Shown: positions 38,522-48,159 of the stretch, one piece after another
How positions within the stretch are numbered: the first letter of the stretch is position 1
How the letters are laid out: each line of letters starts with the position of its first letter
DNA from: Betaproteobacteria bacterium HGW-Betaproteobacteria-7
GTDB taxonomy: Bacteria; Pseudomonadota; Gammaproteobacteria; Burkholderiales; Rhodocyclaceae
Assembly (NCBI GenBank): GCA_002840765.1
Contig: PHCE01000012.1
Coordinates: 1 to 64,000, forward strand
Length of the DNA stretch: 64,000 nt
Direction of reading: 5' to 3'
Notes under the pieces: model-generated
Databases searched by the model: none
The model's input: only the letters and a program-made list of their open reading frames with translations
What the model was told of the DNA's origin: nothing
Program-made: the position numbers and the translations under genes

Positions 38522-40375
38522 TTAGCGGATGGCCAGGCGCTCGCGCACGCTGCGCACGATGCCGTCCTTGTCGAGGCCGAGCTCGGCGAGGAGCTGACCC
38601 TGTTCGCCATGATCGACGAAGCGATCCGGCAGGCCGAGACGCAGCACGGCCACGTTCAACCCGCGTTCGCTGAGCACCCGTTCGATTTCCGAGCCGGCGC
38701 CACCGATCACAGCATTCTCTTCGATGCTGACCAGCAGGGAATGGTTCCCCGCCAGTTCGACGATCAGCTCGGCATCGAGCGGCTTGACGAAGCGCATGTT
38801 GGCCACTGTGGCGTCGAGTACTTCGCCCGCTGCCTCGGCGGCGGCGACCAGGCTGCCGAAGGCGAGCAGGGCGACGCCCTGGCCGCGGCGGCGGACCTCA
38901 CCCTTGCCCAGGGGCATGGTGTCGAGTTCCGGCGACGGCACGGAGCCCTTGCCGCTGCCGCGCGGGTAACGGACCAGGCTCGGGCCGTCGTGCGCGTAAG
39001 CGGTCGACAGCAGGCGCCGGCATTCGGCCTCGTCGGACGGCGCCATGACCACCATGTTGGGGACGCAGGTGGCGAAAGAGAGATCAAAAGTGCCGTGGTG
39101 CGTCGGGCCGTCGGCGCCGACCAGTCCGCCACGATCGACGGCGAAGACAACGGGCAGGTTCTGCAGGGCGACATCGTGGATCAACTGGTCGTAGGCGCGC
39201 TGCAGGAAGGTCGAGTAGATGGCGACGACCGGTTTCAGTCCTTCGCAGGCCAAACCGGCGGCGAAGGTGACGGCATGCTGCTCGGCAATGCCGACATCGA
39301 AATAGCGATCGGCGTATTCGGCCGAGAAACGCACCATGCCAGAGCCTTCGCGCATGGCCGGGGTAACGGCGACGAGGCGCGAATCGGCCTTGGCCATGTC
39401 GCACAGCCAGTCACCGAAAACCTGCGTGTAGGTCAGTTTGGCTGGCACCTTGGCTGACTGGATGCCGTCGCAGGCGGCGAACTTGCCGACGCCGTGATAC
39501 AGAATCGGGTCGTTCTCGGCCAGCTTGTAGCCCTGACCTTTCTTCGTGATTACGTGCAGGAACTTCGGGCCCTTGAGCTTCTTCAGGTTTTCCAGCGTCG
39601 GGATCAGGGCGTCGAGGTCGTGGCCGTCGATCGGGCCGTAGTAATGGAAACCGAATTCCTCGAACAGCGTACCGGGGGCGATCATGCCCTTGACGTGTTC
39701 CTCGGCGCGGCGCGCCAGTTCGAGCAGCGGCGGGGCGAAGCCGAGCATGTGGCGACCGGCTTCGCGGGCAGCGTTGTAGGTCTTGCTCGAGGTCAGGCGA
39801 GTCAGGATGTTGTTGAGCGCGCCGACCGGCGGCGAAATCGACATCTCGTTATCGTTGAGGATGACCAGTATGTCGGTGTCGGCGACGCCGGCATTGTTCA
39901 GCGCCTCGAAGGCCATGCCGGCCGACATCGCGCCATCGCCGATGACGGCGACGACCTTGCGGCCCTCGCCCTTGTGCTTGGCAGCCAGCGCCATGCCGAG
40001 GGCGGCGGAAATGGAAGTCGAGGAGTGACCAACGCCGAAGGTGTCGTACGGGCTTTCACAACGCTTGGGAAAGCCGGCGACGCCGCCGCGCATGCGCAGC
40101 TTGTCCATGCCCTGGCGGCGCCCGGTGAGGATCTTGTGCGGGTAGCACTGATGGCCGACATCCCAGACCAGACGGTCGGCAGGGGTGTCGTAGACGGCGT
40201 GCAGGGCGATGGTCAGTTCGACGGTGCCGAGGTTGGACGACAGGTGGCCGCCGGTTTGCGATACGGAGTCGATCAGGAATTCGCGCAGTTCGTCGGCCAG
40301 TTGCGCCAGTTGCTTGCGTTCGAGGGCGCGCAGGTCGGCCGGGCAATCGATGGTTTCCAGCAGCGGGTAGCTCAT
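38522..40375 (-). CDS. dxs: 1-deoxy-D-xylulose-5-phosphate synthase
   Basis: Dxs joins pyruvate and glyceraldehyde 3-phosphate in the first step of the MEP isoprenoid pathway, using thiamine diphosphate. The 617-residue protein starts [17 protein letters not shown]. It shows the N-terminal TPP site ([36 protein letters not shown]), DGHDLDALI and the C-terminal transketolase domains ([28 protein letters not shown]). The start at 40375 lies 2 bases after the ispA stop. A longer reading into ispA is rejected. Confidence 0.97.
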   Translation of the reverse strand: MSYPLLETIDCPADLRALERKQLAQLADELREFLIDSVSQTGGHLSSNLGTVELTIALHAVYDTPADRLVWDVGHQCYPHKILTGRRQGMDKLRMRGGVAGFPKRCESPYDTFGVGHSSTSISAALGMALAAKHKGEGRKVVAVIGDGAMSAGMAFEALNNAGVADTDILVILNDNEMSISPPVGALNNILTRLTSSKTYNAAREAGRHMLGFAPPLLELARRAEEHVKGMIAPGTLFEEFGFHYYGPIDGHDLDALIPTLENLKKLKGPKFLHVITKKGQGYKLAENDPILYHGVGKFAACDGIQSAKVPAKLTYTQVFGDWLCDMAKADSRLVAVTPAMREGSGMVRFSAEYADRYFDVGIAEQHAVTFAAGLACEGLKPVVAIYSTFLQRAYDQLIHDVALQNLPVVFAVDRGGLVGADGPTHHGTFDLSFATCVPNMVVMAPSDEAECRRLLSTAYAHDGPSLVRYPRGSGKGSVPSPELDTMPLGKGEVRRRGQGVALLAFGSLVAAAEAAGEVLDATVANMRFVKPLDAELIVELAGNHSLLVSIEENAVIGGAGSEIERVLSERGLNVAVLRLGLPDRFVDHGEQGQLLAELGLDKDGIVRSVRERLAIR

Positions 40376-40377
40376 GG

Positions 40378-41268
40378 TCAGAATTGCCTGTCGCAGATGA
40401 AGTCGGCCAACTGGGTCAGGCGGCCGGCGCGGTCGCCGAAGATGGACAGGGCGGCCAGGGCCTCGCTGCGCAATTCCCCGGCGTAGGCGCGGGCGCCTTC
40501 GAGGCCGAGCAGGGCGACGTAGGTTGGCTTGTCGGCGGCCTCGTCCTTGCCGGCGGTCTTGCCCAGAGTCGCCGTGCTGGCGGTGCAGTCGAGGATGTCG
40601 TCGACGACCTGGAAGAGCAGGCCGGCGCGCTTGGCGAAACGGTCGAGCTGGCTGCGTTGCTCGGTTGTCAGTGGCTGGCCGGCCAGGGCGCCGAGGAGGA
40701 CGGCGGCGCGGATCAGGGCGCCGGTCTTCAGCGCGTGCATCAATTCCAGTTGCGGCTGCTCCAGCGGTTTGCCGACCGAGGCCAGGTCGATCGCCTGGCC
40801 GCCGGCCATGCCGCGCGAGCCGCTGGCATGGGCGAGCAGGGTAATCATTTCCAGTTGCTGTTGCGGGTCGCCCAGCGGCTGGCCAGCGAGCAGTTCGAAG
40901 GCCAGTGTCTGCAGACTGTCGCCGACCAGCAGGGCAGTCGGCTCGTCGTATTCGACATGACAGGTCGGCCGGCCGCGGCGCAACACGTCGTCGTCCATGC
41001 ATGGCAGGTCGTCGTGGACCAGTGAATAGGCGTGGATCAGTTCGACGGCGCAGGCGACGATGTCGAGTTTTTCCGCATCGGCACTGGAGAGTTCGCCGGC
41101 GGCGAAGGCGAGCAACGGCCGGACGCGCTTGCCGCCGCCGAGCGTGGTGTAGCGCATGGCTTCGTGCAGGCGGTGCGGGATGCTGTCAGCGCCCGGCAGG
41201 TGGTGGGCCAGGGCAGTTTCGGTGCGCGCCTGAGTGGCGGCCATCCAGTCGGTGAAAGAGGTGCTCAC
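40378..41268 (-). CDS. ispA: Farnesyl diphosphate synthase (geranyltranstransferase)
   Basis: IspA makes geranyl and farnesyl diphosphate from C5 units. The 296-residue protein has the two aspartate-rich motifs of trans-prenyltransferases, [14 protein letters not shown] (first, near residue 90) and VVDDILDC (second, near 220), plus [10 protein letters not shown] at the substrate site. Its start overlaps the xseB stop (ATGA) and its stop is 2 bases before dxs. Confidence 0.96.
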   Translation of the reverse strand: MSTSFTDWMAATQARTETALAHHLPGADSIPHRLHEAMRYTTLGGGKRVRPLLAFAAGELSSADAEKLDIVACAVELIHAYSLVHDDLPCMDDDVLRRGRPTCHVEYDEPTALLVGDSLQTLAFELLAGQPLGDPQQQLEMITLLAHASGSRGMAGGQAIDLASVGKPLEQPQLELMHALKTGALIRAAVLLGALAGQPLTTEQRSQLDRFAKRAGLLFQVVDDILDCTASTATLGKTAGKDEAADKPTYVALLGLEGARAYAGELRSEALAALSIFGDRAGRLTQLADFICDRQF

Positions 41269-41504
41269 TGGCCCTCCAGCGTCAGGCGGTCCACTTCCCG
41301 GAGTTCGCCATTTTCGAGCACGCGGATTTGTTCCTCGGCGTCGGTCAGTTGCGCCTGGCAGTGCTTCATCAACGCCATGCCGCGACGATAGGCGGCGATC
41401 GAGGCTTCGAGCTCGAGCTGGCCGCCTTCCATGCTGGCGACGATGGCCTCCAGTTCGGCCAGCGCCGTCTCAAATTTCATGTCGGCGATCGGGGTCTGAT
41501 CCAT
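41265..41504 (-). CDS. xseB: Exodeoxyribonuclease VII small subunit
   Basis: A 79-residue XseB, the small helical subunit that binds several copies to XseA to form the single-strand exonuclease VII. Typical features are FETALAELEAIVASMEGGQL, LEASIAAYRRGMALMKHCQ and a C-terminal LTDAEEQIRVL helix. It is the first gene of xseB-ispA-dxs-folE2, a conserved order. The longer upstream reading of the frame is antisense to the Rieske gene and is not used. Confidence 0.93.
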   Translation of the reverse strand: MDQTPIADMKFETALAELEAIVASMEGGQLELEASIAAYRRGMALMKHCQAQLTDAEEQIRVLENGELREVDRLTLEGQ

Positions 41505-41567
41505 GGCGTCGGGGTTCGGGGAAACACGCGAAAATACTCCATCACGGGGCGCCGGGTCAAATTCTCG

Positions 41568-41589
41568 GGGTAAAATCGCCGTTTTACCC
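41568..41589. repeat. Inverted repeat upstream of the Rieske oxygenase gene
   Basis: An 8-bp inverted repeat (GGGTAAAA with TTTTACCC, six-base gap) lies in the 99-base divergent spacer between xseB and the Rieske gene, 15 bases before the latter's start. It could be an operator or an RNA hairpin at the 5' end of the mRNA. It partly overlaps a TAAAAT sequence that could be a -10 element. Confidence 0.4.
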
Positions 41590-41603
41590 GCTTGAGGCTT
41601 GGA

Positions 41604-42737
41604 ATGTCCGACATGGCGACTTCGTCCCGGTTGGCGCCCGCAGTTTCCCAACTGCCGGTGGACTGGTACTTCGATGAACGGATCTATGCGCTGGAGAAGA
41701 AGCTTCTCTTCGATGCTGGTCCGGGCTATGTCGGCCACAGTCTGATGGTGCCGGAAGCGGGTGATTACCGGACGCTGGAATGGAAGGATCACGGCCAGAT
41801 GCTGCTCAACGGCGGCGAGGCCGGTGCGCATGCCGGCATCTGGCAGATGTCCAACGTCTGCCGCCATCGCCAGGCGATCATGTTGCAGGGCAGCGGCAAG
41901 CTGAACGGGCCGGTGGTCTGTCCGATCCATCGCTGGACTTATGACCAGGGTGGTCAACTCATTGGCGCGCCGCATTTTCCGCAGAATCCCTGCCTGAATC
42001 TCGACAAGGCCAAACTGGAAAACTGGAACGGCCTGTTGTTCAAGGGCCCACGTTCGGCCAACAGTGATCTCGGCGGCATGACCGTCGCCCGCGACCTGGA
42101 TTTCAGCGGTTACAAGCTCGACCACGTCGAGATGCATACCTGCAATTACAACTGGAAGACCTTCATCGAGGTCTATCTGGAGGACTACCATGTCGTGCCC
42201 TACCACCCGGGCCTCGGCAAGTTCGTCACCTGTGATGACCTGTCCTGGCAGTTCGGCGACTGGTACTCGGTGCAGAAGGTTGGCATCACCTCGCTGATGA
42301 AGTCCGGTTCGGCGGTATACGACAAGTGGCAGAAGGTCGTTCGCGAATACTACGGCGACCGCGGCGAGACGCCGCCGCAAGGGGCGATCTGGCTGACCTA
42401 CTACCCGAACATCATGGTCGAGTGGTATCCGCATGTGCTGGTCGTGTCCACGCTGATCCCGCAGGGGCCGGACAAGACGATGAACTTCGTCGAGTTTTAT
42501 TATCCTGAGGAAATCGTCGATTTCGAGCGCGAATTCATCGAAGCCGAGCGCGCCGCCTACATGGAAACGGCGATCGAGGACGACGACATCGGCGAGCGCA
42601 TGGACCGCGGTCGCAAGGCACTGCTGGCGGACGGCAGGAATGAGGTTGGGCCGTACCAGAGCCCGATGGAAGACGGCATGCAGCACTTCCATGAGTTCTA
42701 TCGGCGGATCATGAAGAAGGATATCGAAGGCCGCTGA
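41604..42737 (+). CDS. Rieske-type aromatic ring-hydroxylating oxygenase, alpha-subunit-like
   Basis: A 377-residue protein with the two domains of a Rieske non-heme iron oxygenase. The [2Fe-2S] ligands are in NVCRHRQAIM (CxH) and CPIHRWTYD (CxxH), about residues 85-115. The mononuclear iron site follows in EDYHVVPYHPGLGKF near 195, and an AESDF-like acidic residue is expected further on. The start ATG at 41604 has GAGG upstream. No reductase, ferredoxin or beta subunit is nearby, so the electron donor must be encoded elsewhere. The substrate is unknown. A strong terminator follows. Confidence 0.85.
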   Translation: MSDMATSSRLAPAVSQLPVDWYFDERIYALEKKLLFDAGPGYVGHSLMVPEAGDYRTLEWKDHGQMLLNGGEAGAHAGIWQMSNVCRHRQAIMLQGSGKLNGPVVCPIHRWTYDQGGQLIGAPHFPQNPCLNLDKAKLENWNGLLFKGPRSANSDLGGMTVARDLDFSGYKLDHVEMHTCNYNWKTFIEVYLEDYHVVPYHPGLGKFVTCDDLSWQFGDWYSVQKVGITSLMKSGSAVYDKWQKVVREYYGDRGETPPQGAIWLTYYPNIMVEWYPHVLVVSTLIPQGPDKTMNFVEFYYPEEIVDFEREFIEAERAAYMETAIEDDDIGERMDRGRKALLADGRNEVGPYQSPMEDGMQHFHEFYRRIMKKDIEGR

Positions 42738-42754
42738 TTTGCTGCGGCTGACAG

Positions 42755-42784
42755 GGGCGCCGGGGTAGAATCCGGCGCCCTTTT
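42755..42784 (+). terminator. Terminator of the Rieske oxygenase gene
   Basis: A 9-bp perfect stem GGGCGCCGG/CCGGCGCCC (42755-42763 with 42772-42780) is followed by TTTT. Confidence 0.88.
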
Positions 42785-42805
42785 ATTTTTCCGAGCCCGC
42801 CGAGA

Positions 42806-43657
42806 ATGCAATCCCTGTGGATGCTGGTCGCCAGCCTGCTCTTCGCCTGCATGGGCGTCTGCGTCAAGTTCGCGGCGGCAACGCATTCGGCGGTCGAAAT
42901 CACCTTCTGGCGCAGCATCATTTCGCTGCTGCTGATGTTCGCCCTGGTCCGCCTGCGCGGTGTGCCGCTGCAGACGCCGCACTGGCGCTGGCAGGTTACG
43001 CGCGGCGCGGTGGGCTTCGCGGCGCTGTTCTCCTACTTCTACGCCATTACGTTGTTGCCGCTGGCCACTGCGGTGACGCTGAACTACACCTCGGCAATCT
43101 TCCTTGCCCTGTACCTGGCCCTGGCCGGCTGGCGTATGCAGCGCGGCATCCTGGTGGCGCTGGCCATCGGCCTGGCTGGTGTCGTGCTGTTGCTGCGCCC
43201 GACCCTGCAGGCTGATCAGCTATTCGGCGGCCTCGTCGGCCTGGCCTCCGGCGTGCTCGCCGGCATGGCCTATTTCAGCGTGCGCGAGCTGGGCGCTCGT
43301 GGCGAACCGGAAACGCGGACGGTGTTCTATTTCGCGCTGGTCTCCGCGATCGGTGCCGGTATTTGGTTGCTCTTTTCCGACTGGCATGCGGTCGATGCCG
43401 ACAGCGGCCTGCTTCTCTTCGGCGTCGCCGCCTTCGCCACGCTCGCCCAGCTGGCGATGACCCGGGCTTACTCGCGCGGCAAGACGATGATGGCGGCGAC
43501 GCTGGCCTATAGCACGGTGATCTTCTCCAGCCTGTTCGGCATGCTGTTCTGGGGTGAAGTGCTTGGTGCATCGGCTTGGGCGGCGATCGGCCTGATCATC
43601 CTGTCCGGTATCGCCGCTACGCATTTTTCCCGCGCCAGCCCGGTGGAACAGGATTGA
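42806..43657 (+). CDS. EamA/DMT-family membrane transporter
   Basis: A 283-residue drug/metabolite transporter with ten hydrophobic helices in two EamA repeats (about 1-135 and 145-275). Landmarks are FWRSIISLLLMFALVRLRG in the first repeat, ATAVTLNYTSAIFLALYLAL near 90, and ALAYSTVIFSSLFGMLFWGE near 235. Members export amino acids or other metabolites. The substrate cannot be told. It starts 21 bases after the previous terminator and is followed by a short gap to the STAS-like gene. Confidence 0.88.
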   Translation: MQSLWMLVASLLFACMGVCVKFAAATHSAVEITFWRSIISLLLMFALVRLRGVPLQTPHWRWQVTRGAVGFAALFSYFYAITLLPLATAVTLNYTSAIFLALYLALAGWRMQRGILVALAIGLAGVVLLLRPTLQADQLFGGLVGLASGVLAGMAYFSVRELGARGEPETRTVFYFALVSAIGAGIWLLFSDWHAVDADSGLLLFGVAAFATLAQLAMTRAYSRGKTMMAATLAYSTVIFSSLFGMLFWGEVLGASAWAAIGLIILSGIAATHFSRASPVEQD

Positions 43658-43696
43658 TTGGCGTTAAACTGAAGCAAATAACAACGGAGTCCGATC

Positions 43697-44053
43697 ATGA
43701 TCGTTATCGACCATCAAGCCAGCCGTGTCAGTGTTTCGGTGTTCGGCGAGTTCACGCTGCCCGACTACAAGGAGTTTGAGGAAGTCGTCAATTACAAGGT
43801 CCGTTTCGAAGGACCGGTCGATCTCTATTTCGACCTCACCCAGATGGCCGGCCTGACGCTGGATGTGGCCTGGGAAGAAGTGAAGTTCTCGCGTGCCCAC
43901 GCCAATGATTTCAATCGCGTCGCCGTCATCACCGACAGTCAGTGGGTGACCTGGAGCGCCTGGCTGTCGCAGACTTTCGTCAATGCCGACGTCGAGGTCT
44001 TCGACAGTGCCGAGGCAGCCAAACTCTGGCTGGACCAGGAGACGACCGCTTGA
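43697..44053 (+). CDS. SpoIIAA-like (STAS-fold) protein
   Basis: A 118-residue protein matching the SpoIIAA-like family: an opening strand (IVIDHQASRVSVSVFGEFTL), PVDLYFDLTQMAGLTLD, then AWEEVKFSRAHANDFNRVAVITDSQ and a closing helix (SAEAAKLWL). The fold resembles anti-sigma antagonists and is also found as a lipid- or nucleotide-binding module. Function is unknown. A GGAG site precedes the ATG. Its stop overlaps the TTG start of the rhodanese gene, suggesting the two act together. Confidence 0.8.
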   Translation: MIVIDHQASRVSVSVFGEFTLPDYKEFEEVVNYKVRFEGPVDLYFDLTQMAGLTLDVAWEEVKFSRAHANDFNRVAVITDSQWVTWSAWLSQTFVNADVEVFDSAEAAKLWLDQETTA

Positions 44054-44892
44054 GTTACGGCACGCTGGTCGATGCGGCGACGCTCGCCGCACACGTGGGC
44101 GATCCCGCCTGGCGCATTGTCGACGTCCGGCATCAGTTGGCCGATGTTGCCTTTGGCGAAGCGGCCTATGTTGCCGGGCACATTCCCGGTGCTGTTTTCA
44201 TGCATTGTGACCGCGACCTGTCGGGTCCAATGAGCGGTCGCAACGGCCGTCATCCGCTGCCGGATCCGGCGCAACTGGCGGCCTCTCTGGGGAGCCTCGG
44301 CATCGGTCCGCAGACGCAGGTCGTGGTCTATGACGACAGCCAGGGCATGATTGCCGGCCGACTCTGGTGGCTGTTGCGCTGGCTTGGTCATGATCGCGTC
44401 GCCGTCCTCGACGGCGGGCTGCAGGCCTGGCAGGCTGCCGGGGGCCGCCTGACGGACCAGATTCAGCCAGCGCCGGTGACGGAATTCGTCGTCCGTCAGC
44501 GCGACGTGCTGGTTGATATCGACCATGTGCGGGCCTTCCTGCAGACCTCGCGCATGCACCTGGTCGATGCGCGCAGCCCGGACCGTTTCCGCGGCGAGAA
44601 CGAGACCATCGATCCGGTTGGCGGACATATTCCGGGGGCGGTGAACCGCTTCTTCCGCGATAACCTGCAGGCTGACGGGCGTTTCAAGCCGGCTGCCGAA
44701 TTGCGGGCGGAATGGCTGGCCGTGCTCGCCGGTCGGGCGCCGGAGCAAGTGGTGCACCAGTGCGGTTCAGGGGTATCCGCCTGTAACAACATTCTGGCCA
44801 TGGAATTGGCTGGATTGCCGGGGTCGCGGCTGTACGCCGGTTCGTGGAGCGAATGGTGCGCCGATCCGGCGCGCCCGGTGGCCGTCGGCTGA
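44050..44892 (+). CDS. Two-domain sulfurtransferase (rhodanese / 3-mercaptopyruvate type)
   Basis: A 280-residue tandem rhodanese. The N-terminal inactive domain (about 1-135) has VDVRHQLADVAFGEAAYVAG and HIPGAVFMHCD. The C-terminal catalytic domain has HIPGAVNRFF and the active-site loop CGSGVSACNN, whose first cysteine carries the persulfide. CGSGVSA is between the thiosulfate and mercaptopyruvate types, so the sulfur donor is open. The start is TTG at 44050, overlapping the previous stop (TTGA). Confidence 0.9.
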   Translation: MSYGTLVDAATLAAHVGDPAWRIVDVRHQLADVAFGEAAYVAGHIPGAVFMHCDRDLSGPMSGRNGRHPLPDPAQLAASLGSLGIGPQTQVVVYDDSQGMIAGRLWWLLRWLGHDRVAVLDGGLQAWQAAGGRLTDQIQPAPVTEFVVRQRDVLVDIDHVRAFLQTSRMHLVDARSPDRFRGENETIDPVGGHIPGAVNRFFRDNLQADGRFKPAAELRAEWLAVLAGRAPEQVVHQCGSGVSACNNILAMELAGLPGSRLYAGSWSEWCADPARPVAVG

Positions 44893-44907
44893 GCGGCTGA
44901 CACAATC

Positions 44908-47900
44908 GTGGCCGGACGCGCCGTTCGTCGCTTCCTGATCACCCTGAGCCTGCTGTTGCCGGCGCTCGGCGGATTGGCCGAGACACCAGATTCAATCCGC
45001 GTCGGCCTCGACGACAATTACCCACCTTCCTCCTTGCGCGCGGCTGACGCTCAGCCACCAGGCATCGCCGCCGCCATCCAGCCGATCAGCGACAGCGTCG
45101 AATCCGCCGGCCCCCGCCTCCGTGCCAACGAACGCCGCTGGCCGGACCAAGGTGTCGACGACAGCCCGTGGATGCGCTATACCCGGCCGCTGGCCTATGC
45201 CCTGGTCGGGCTGAGTTTGCTCATTGCAATTCTCGCGGCGTGGAGCTGGACGCTGCGCCGTAGGGTGGCCGACAGCACCAAGGCACTGACGAGCACGCTC
45301 GATTCGCTGCGGCGTACCGAAGAGCGCTTCCATACCCTGTTCGAGCAGGCCAATGACGCCATCTTCATCATGCAGGGCATCACCGTGCTCGACTGCAACC
45401 GGCGGGCCGAGGAGCTCTACCAGCTGGCGCGCGAACGGATCGTCGGGGCGACGGTGCTGGCCGTCTCGCCACCCCTGCAGCCAGACGGCCGGCCGTCGGC
45501 GGAAGTGGTCGAGGAGAAGGTCGCCATGGCCATTTCCGGCCATCCGGTGCTGTTCGAATGGCGCAACCTGCATCGGGATGGTTCGCAGCTCGACGTCGAG
45601 ATCAGCCTCAAACGCATCGACTACGGCGGCGAGGTCTGCCTGCAGGCGATTGTCCGCGATGTCACGGAGCGCAAGCAGCAGGACGACCGGATCAAGGAGT
45701 TGCTCGACGAGCAACGGCTGATCTTCGACAACGCCCACGTCGGCATCTTGCTCCTGCGCAAGCGGCGGATACTGAAGTGCAACCAGCGCCTTGCCGAGAT
45801 CTTCGGCTTTGCCAATGCCGCCGAACTGGAGGGGCAGAAGACAGAGATCTTCTACGGTTCCCGCGAGCGCTTCGAGATTGCCGGCCGGATTGGTTATGCG
45901 CAGTTGTCGGAGCAGGGCAGCGCCAGTTTCGAGACCGAAATGCGCCATCAGGACGGTTCGCGCTTGTGGATCATCCAGACCGGCCGGCCGCTCGACCGCA
46001 ATGCCGTGCTCGAAGGAGCCTCGATCTGGGTCTATACCGACATCACCGAGCGCAAGCTGGCCGATCTTGCCTTGCGCCAGTCGCGGCAGATGTTCTCGGC
46101 GGCCTTCGAGTCCTGTCCGATCGCCGCCTCCATCGCCACCCTGGCCGATGGTCGTTTCATCGAGGCCAATGCCAATTACGAGCGGGATTTCGGCTGGGCC
46201 AAGGCCGAGTTGATCGGGCGGACGTCGCTGGAAGTGGGCTTCTGGCCGAGCGTTGCCCTGCGCCAGGCATGGGTGGATGAACTGGCCAAGAACGGCCGTC
46301 TGGTGGATTATGAAACGGTCTGGCTCGATCGGGCCGGATCGCCGATCCATGTCAGTCTGTCTAGCGAAATCACCGAACTTGACGGGCGATTGTGCACCCT
46401 TGCCTACGTCACCGACATTTCCGCCCGCAAGCGCAACGAGGCTGATCTGCGCATCGCTGCGGCAGCCTTCGAATCGCAGGAGGGGACGGTGATCACCGAC
46501 GCCGGCGGGGTCATTCTGCGGGTCAACCAGGCGTTTACGGCGAGCACCGGTTATAGCGCCGAGGAGGTGGTTGGCCAGACGCCACGGCTGTTCAAGTCGG
46601 GCCGCCACGACGAGACCTTCTACCGCAGCATGTGGGAAACGCTGCTCAGCCAGGGCGCCTGGCAGGGGGAGATCTGGGATCGCCGCAAGAATGGTGAAAT
46701 CTATCCAAAATGGCTGACCATCTCGGCGGTTAAGGACGAGGCTGAAGTGGTCACCCACTATGTCGGCACTCATTTCGACATCACCGAGCGCAAGAAGGCT
46801 GAGGAGAAGATCCAGGCACTGGCTTTCAGCGACCAGCTGACCGGCCTCGCCAACCGCACCAGCCTGCACGAGCGGCTGCTCCAGGCGCTTGGCATGGCTG
46901 CCCGCAACGGCAAGCAGGTGGCCTTGATGATGATCGACCTCGACAACTTCAAGACCATCAACGACACCCTCGGCCACCAGGTCGGCGATCTGTTGCTCAA
47001 GGATGTCGCTCAGCGGCTTGCCGGTTCCATTCGCCAGACCGATCTGGTCGCCCGCCTGGGGGGAGACGAGTTCGTCATCGTCCTTGCCGACATCGATGAG
47101 CCGGCCGATGCCGCCCATGTCGCCGACAAGATACTGAGCGTTGTCGCCGAACCCTATCTGCTCGAGCACAATGAATTGCGCACCAGTGCCAGTATCGGCA
47201 TCTGCCTGTATCCGGAGGACGCCGGGGAGAGCCAGGACTTGCTGAAAAAAGCCGATGCGGCGATGTATCACGCCAAGGCCAATGGCCGTGGCAACTACCA
47301 GTTCTTCAAGGAAGAAATCCAGCAGGCGGCGGTCAAGCGCTTGGCTCTCGAATCCGACCTGCGCCGGGCGATCGAGCAGCGTCAGTTCCTGCTTCATTAC
47401 CAGCCGCAGCTGGATTTGCGCAGCGGGCGGGTGGTCGGCGTCGAGGCACTAATCCGTTGGCAGCACCCGGAGCGCGGCCTGGTTTCGCCGATGGAATTCA
47501 TCCCGATTGCCGAGGAAACCGGCCTGATCCTGCCGATCGGCGACTGGGTGCTGGAGCAGGCCTGCCGCCAGTTGGTGCTCTGGCGCAATCGCGGTATCGG
47601 GCATCTGCGCATGTCGGTCAATCTGACCGCCAGCCAGTTCCTCAACCGCTCTTTGCCCGAACGCATCCAGGCCATGCTTCTGCAATACGGCGTGGCGACC
47701 GAAATGATGGTGCTCGAGGTGACCGAATCGATGTCGATGGCCAATCCTGACCAGACCATCGCCTCGATGAACGAGCTGGCTGGGTGTGGCCTCTCGCTGT
47801 CGATTGACGACTTCGGCACCGGCTATTCTTCGCTGTCCTATCTCAAGCTGTTTCCGGTCAGTACGCTGAAAATCGACCGCTCTTTCGTCAAGGACATCGA

Positions 47901-48159
47901 GACCGACCAGAACGATGCCGACATCTGCGACGTTACCGTGCTGCTTGCCCACAAGCTGGGCCTGGACGTGGTTGCCGAAGGCGTCGAAACCGAAGCGCAG
48001 CTGAAATACCTGCTCTCCATCGGTTGCGAAAAGATCCAGGGTTACCTGATCAGCAAACCCTTGCCGGCCGACGAACTCGAGTCCTTCATTCGGGCTCATC
48101 CGCAAATGACGGGTTTCGGCACCACGGACCTGTGGGGTGTTTCAGCTATCGAAACCTAG
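44908..48159 (+). CDS. Membrane PAS4-GGDEF-EAL protein with eroded periplasmic sensor
   Basis: A 1083-residue c-di-GMP signalling protein. The GTG start leads into a signal peptide (about 1-24) and then about 25 residues that look like the beginning of an SBP_bac_3-type solute-binding domain ([20 protein letters not shown]). The domain then breaks off and a membrane helix follows at about 95-115. Four PAS domains (about 130-635), a GGDEF domain with RLGGDEF near 719 and an RQTD inhibitory site five residues before it, and an EAL domain (EALIRWQHP near 846; [10 protein letters not shown]) complete it. The cytoplasmic part looks intact; the sensor looks internally deleted. Confidence 0.85.
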   Translation: MAGRAVRRFLITLSLLLPALGGLAETPDSIRVGLDDNYPPSSLRAADAQPPGIAAAIQPISDSVESAGPRLRANERRWPDQGVDDSPWMRYTRPLAYALVGLSLLIAILAAWSWTLRRRVADSTKALTSTLDSLRRTEERFHTLFEQANDAIFIMQGITVLDCNRRAEELYQLARERIVGATVLAVSPPLQPDGRPSAEVVEEKVAMAISGHPVLFEWRNLHRDGSQLDVEISLKRIDYGGEVCLQAIVRDVTERKQQDDRIKELLDEQRLIFDNAHVGILLLRKRRILKCNQRLAEIFGFANAAELEGQKTEIFYGSRERFEIAGRIGYAQLSEQGSASFETEMRHQDGSRLWIIQTGRPLDRNAVLEGASIWVYTDITERKLADLALRQSRQMFSAAFESCPIAASIATLADGRFIEANANYERDFGWAKAELIGRTSLEVGFWPSVALRQAWVDELAKNGRLVDYETVWLDRAGSPIHVSLSSEITELDGRLCTLAYVTDISARKRNEADLRIAAAAFESQEGTVITDAGGVILRVNQAFTASTGYSAEEVVGQTPRLFKSGRHDETFYRSMWETLLSQGAWQGEIWDRRKNGEIYPKWLTISAVKDEAEVVTHYVGTHFDITERKKAEEKIQALAFSDQLTGLANRTSLHERLLQALGMAARNGKQVALMMIDLDNFKTINDTLGHQVGDLLLKDVAQRLAGSIRQTDLVARLGGDEFVIVLADIDEPADAAHVADKILSVVAEPYLLEHNELRTSASIGICLYPEDAGESQDLLKKADAAMYHAKANGRGNYQFFKEEIQQAAVKRLALESDLRRAIEQRQFLLHYQPQLDLRSGRVVGVEALIRWQHPERGLVSPMEFIPIAEETGLILPIGDWVLEQACRQLVLWRNRGIGHLRMSVNLTASQFLNRSLPERIQAMLLQYGVATEMMVLEVTESMSMANPDQTIASMNELAGCGLSLSIDDFGTGYSSLSYLKLFPVSTLKIDRSFVKDIETDQNDADICDVTVLLAHKLGLDVVAEGVETEAQLKYLLSIGCEKIQGYLISKPLPADELESFIRAHPQMTGFGTTDLWGVSAIET

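Noticed and set aside
40376..41002. Extension of dxs into ispA
   Set aside because: The dxs family N-terminus begins at 40375, and the extension reads through ispA in another frame of the same strand.
44992..47397. 801-residue open frame antisense to the GGDEF-EAL gene
   Set aside because: It mirrors conserved PAS and GGDEF codons on the other strand, has no recognisable domain and is explained by high GC at third codon positions.
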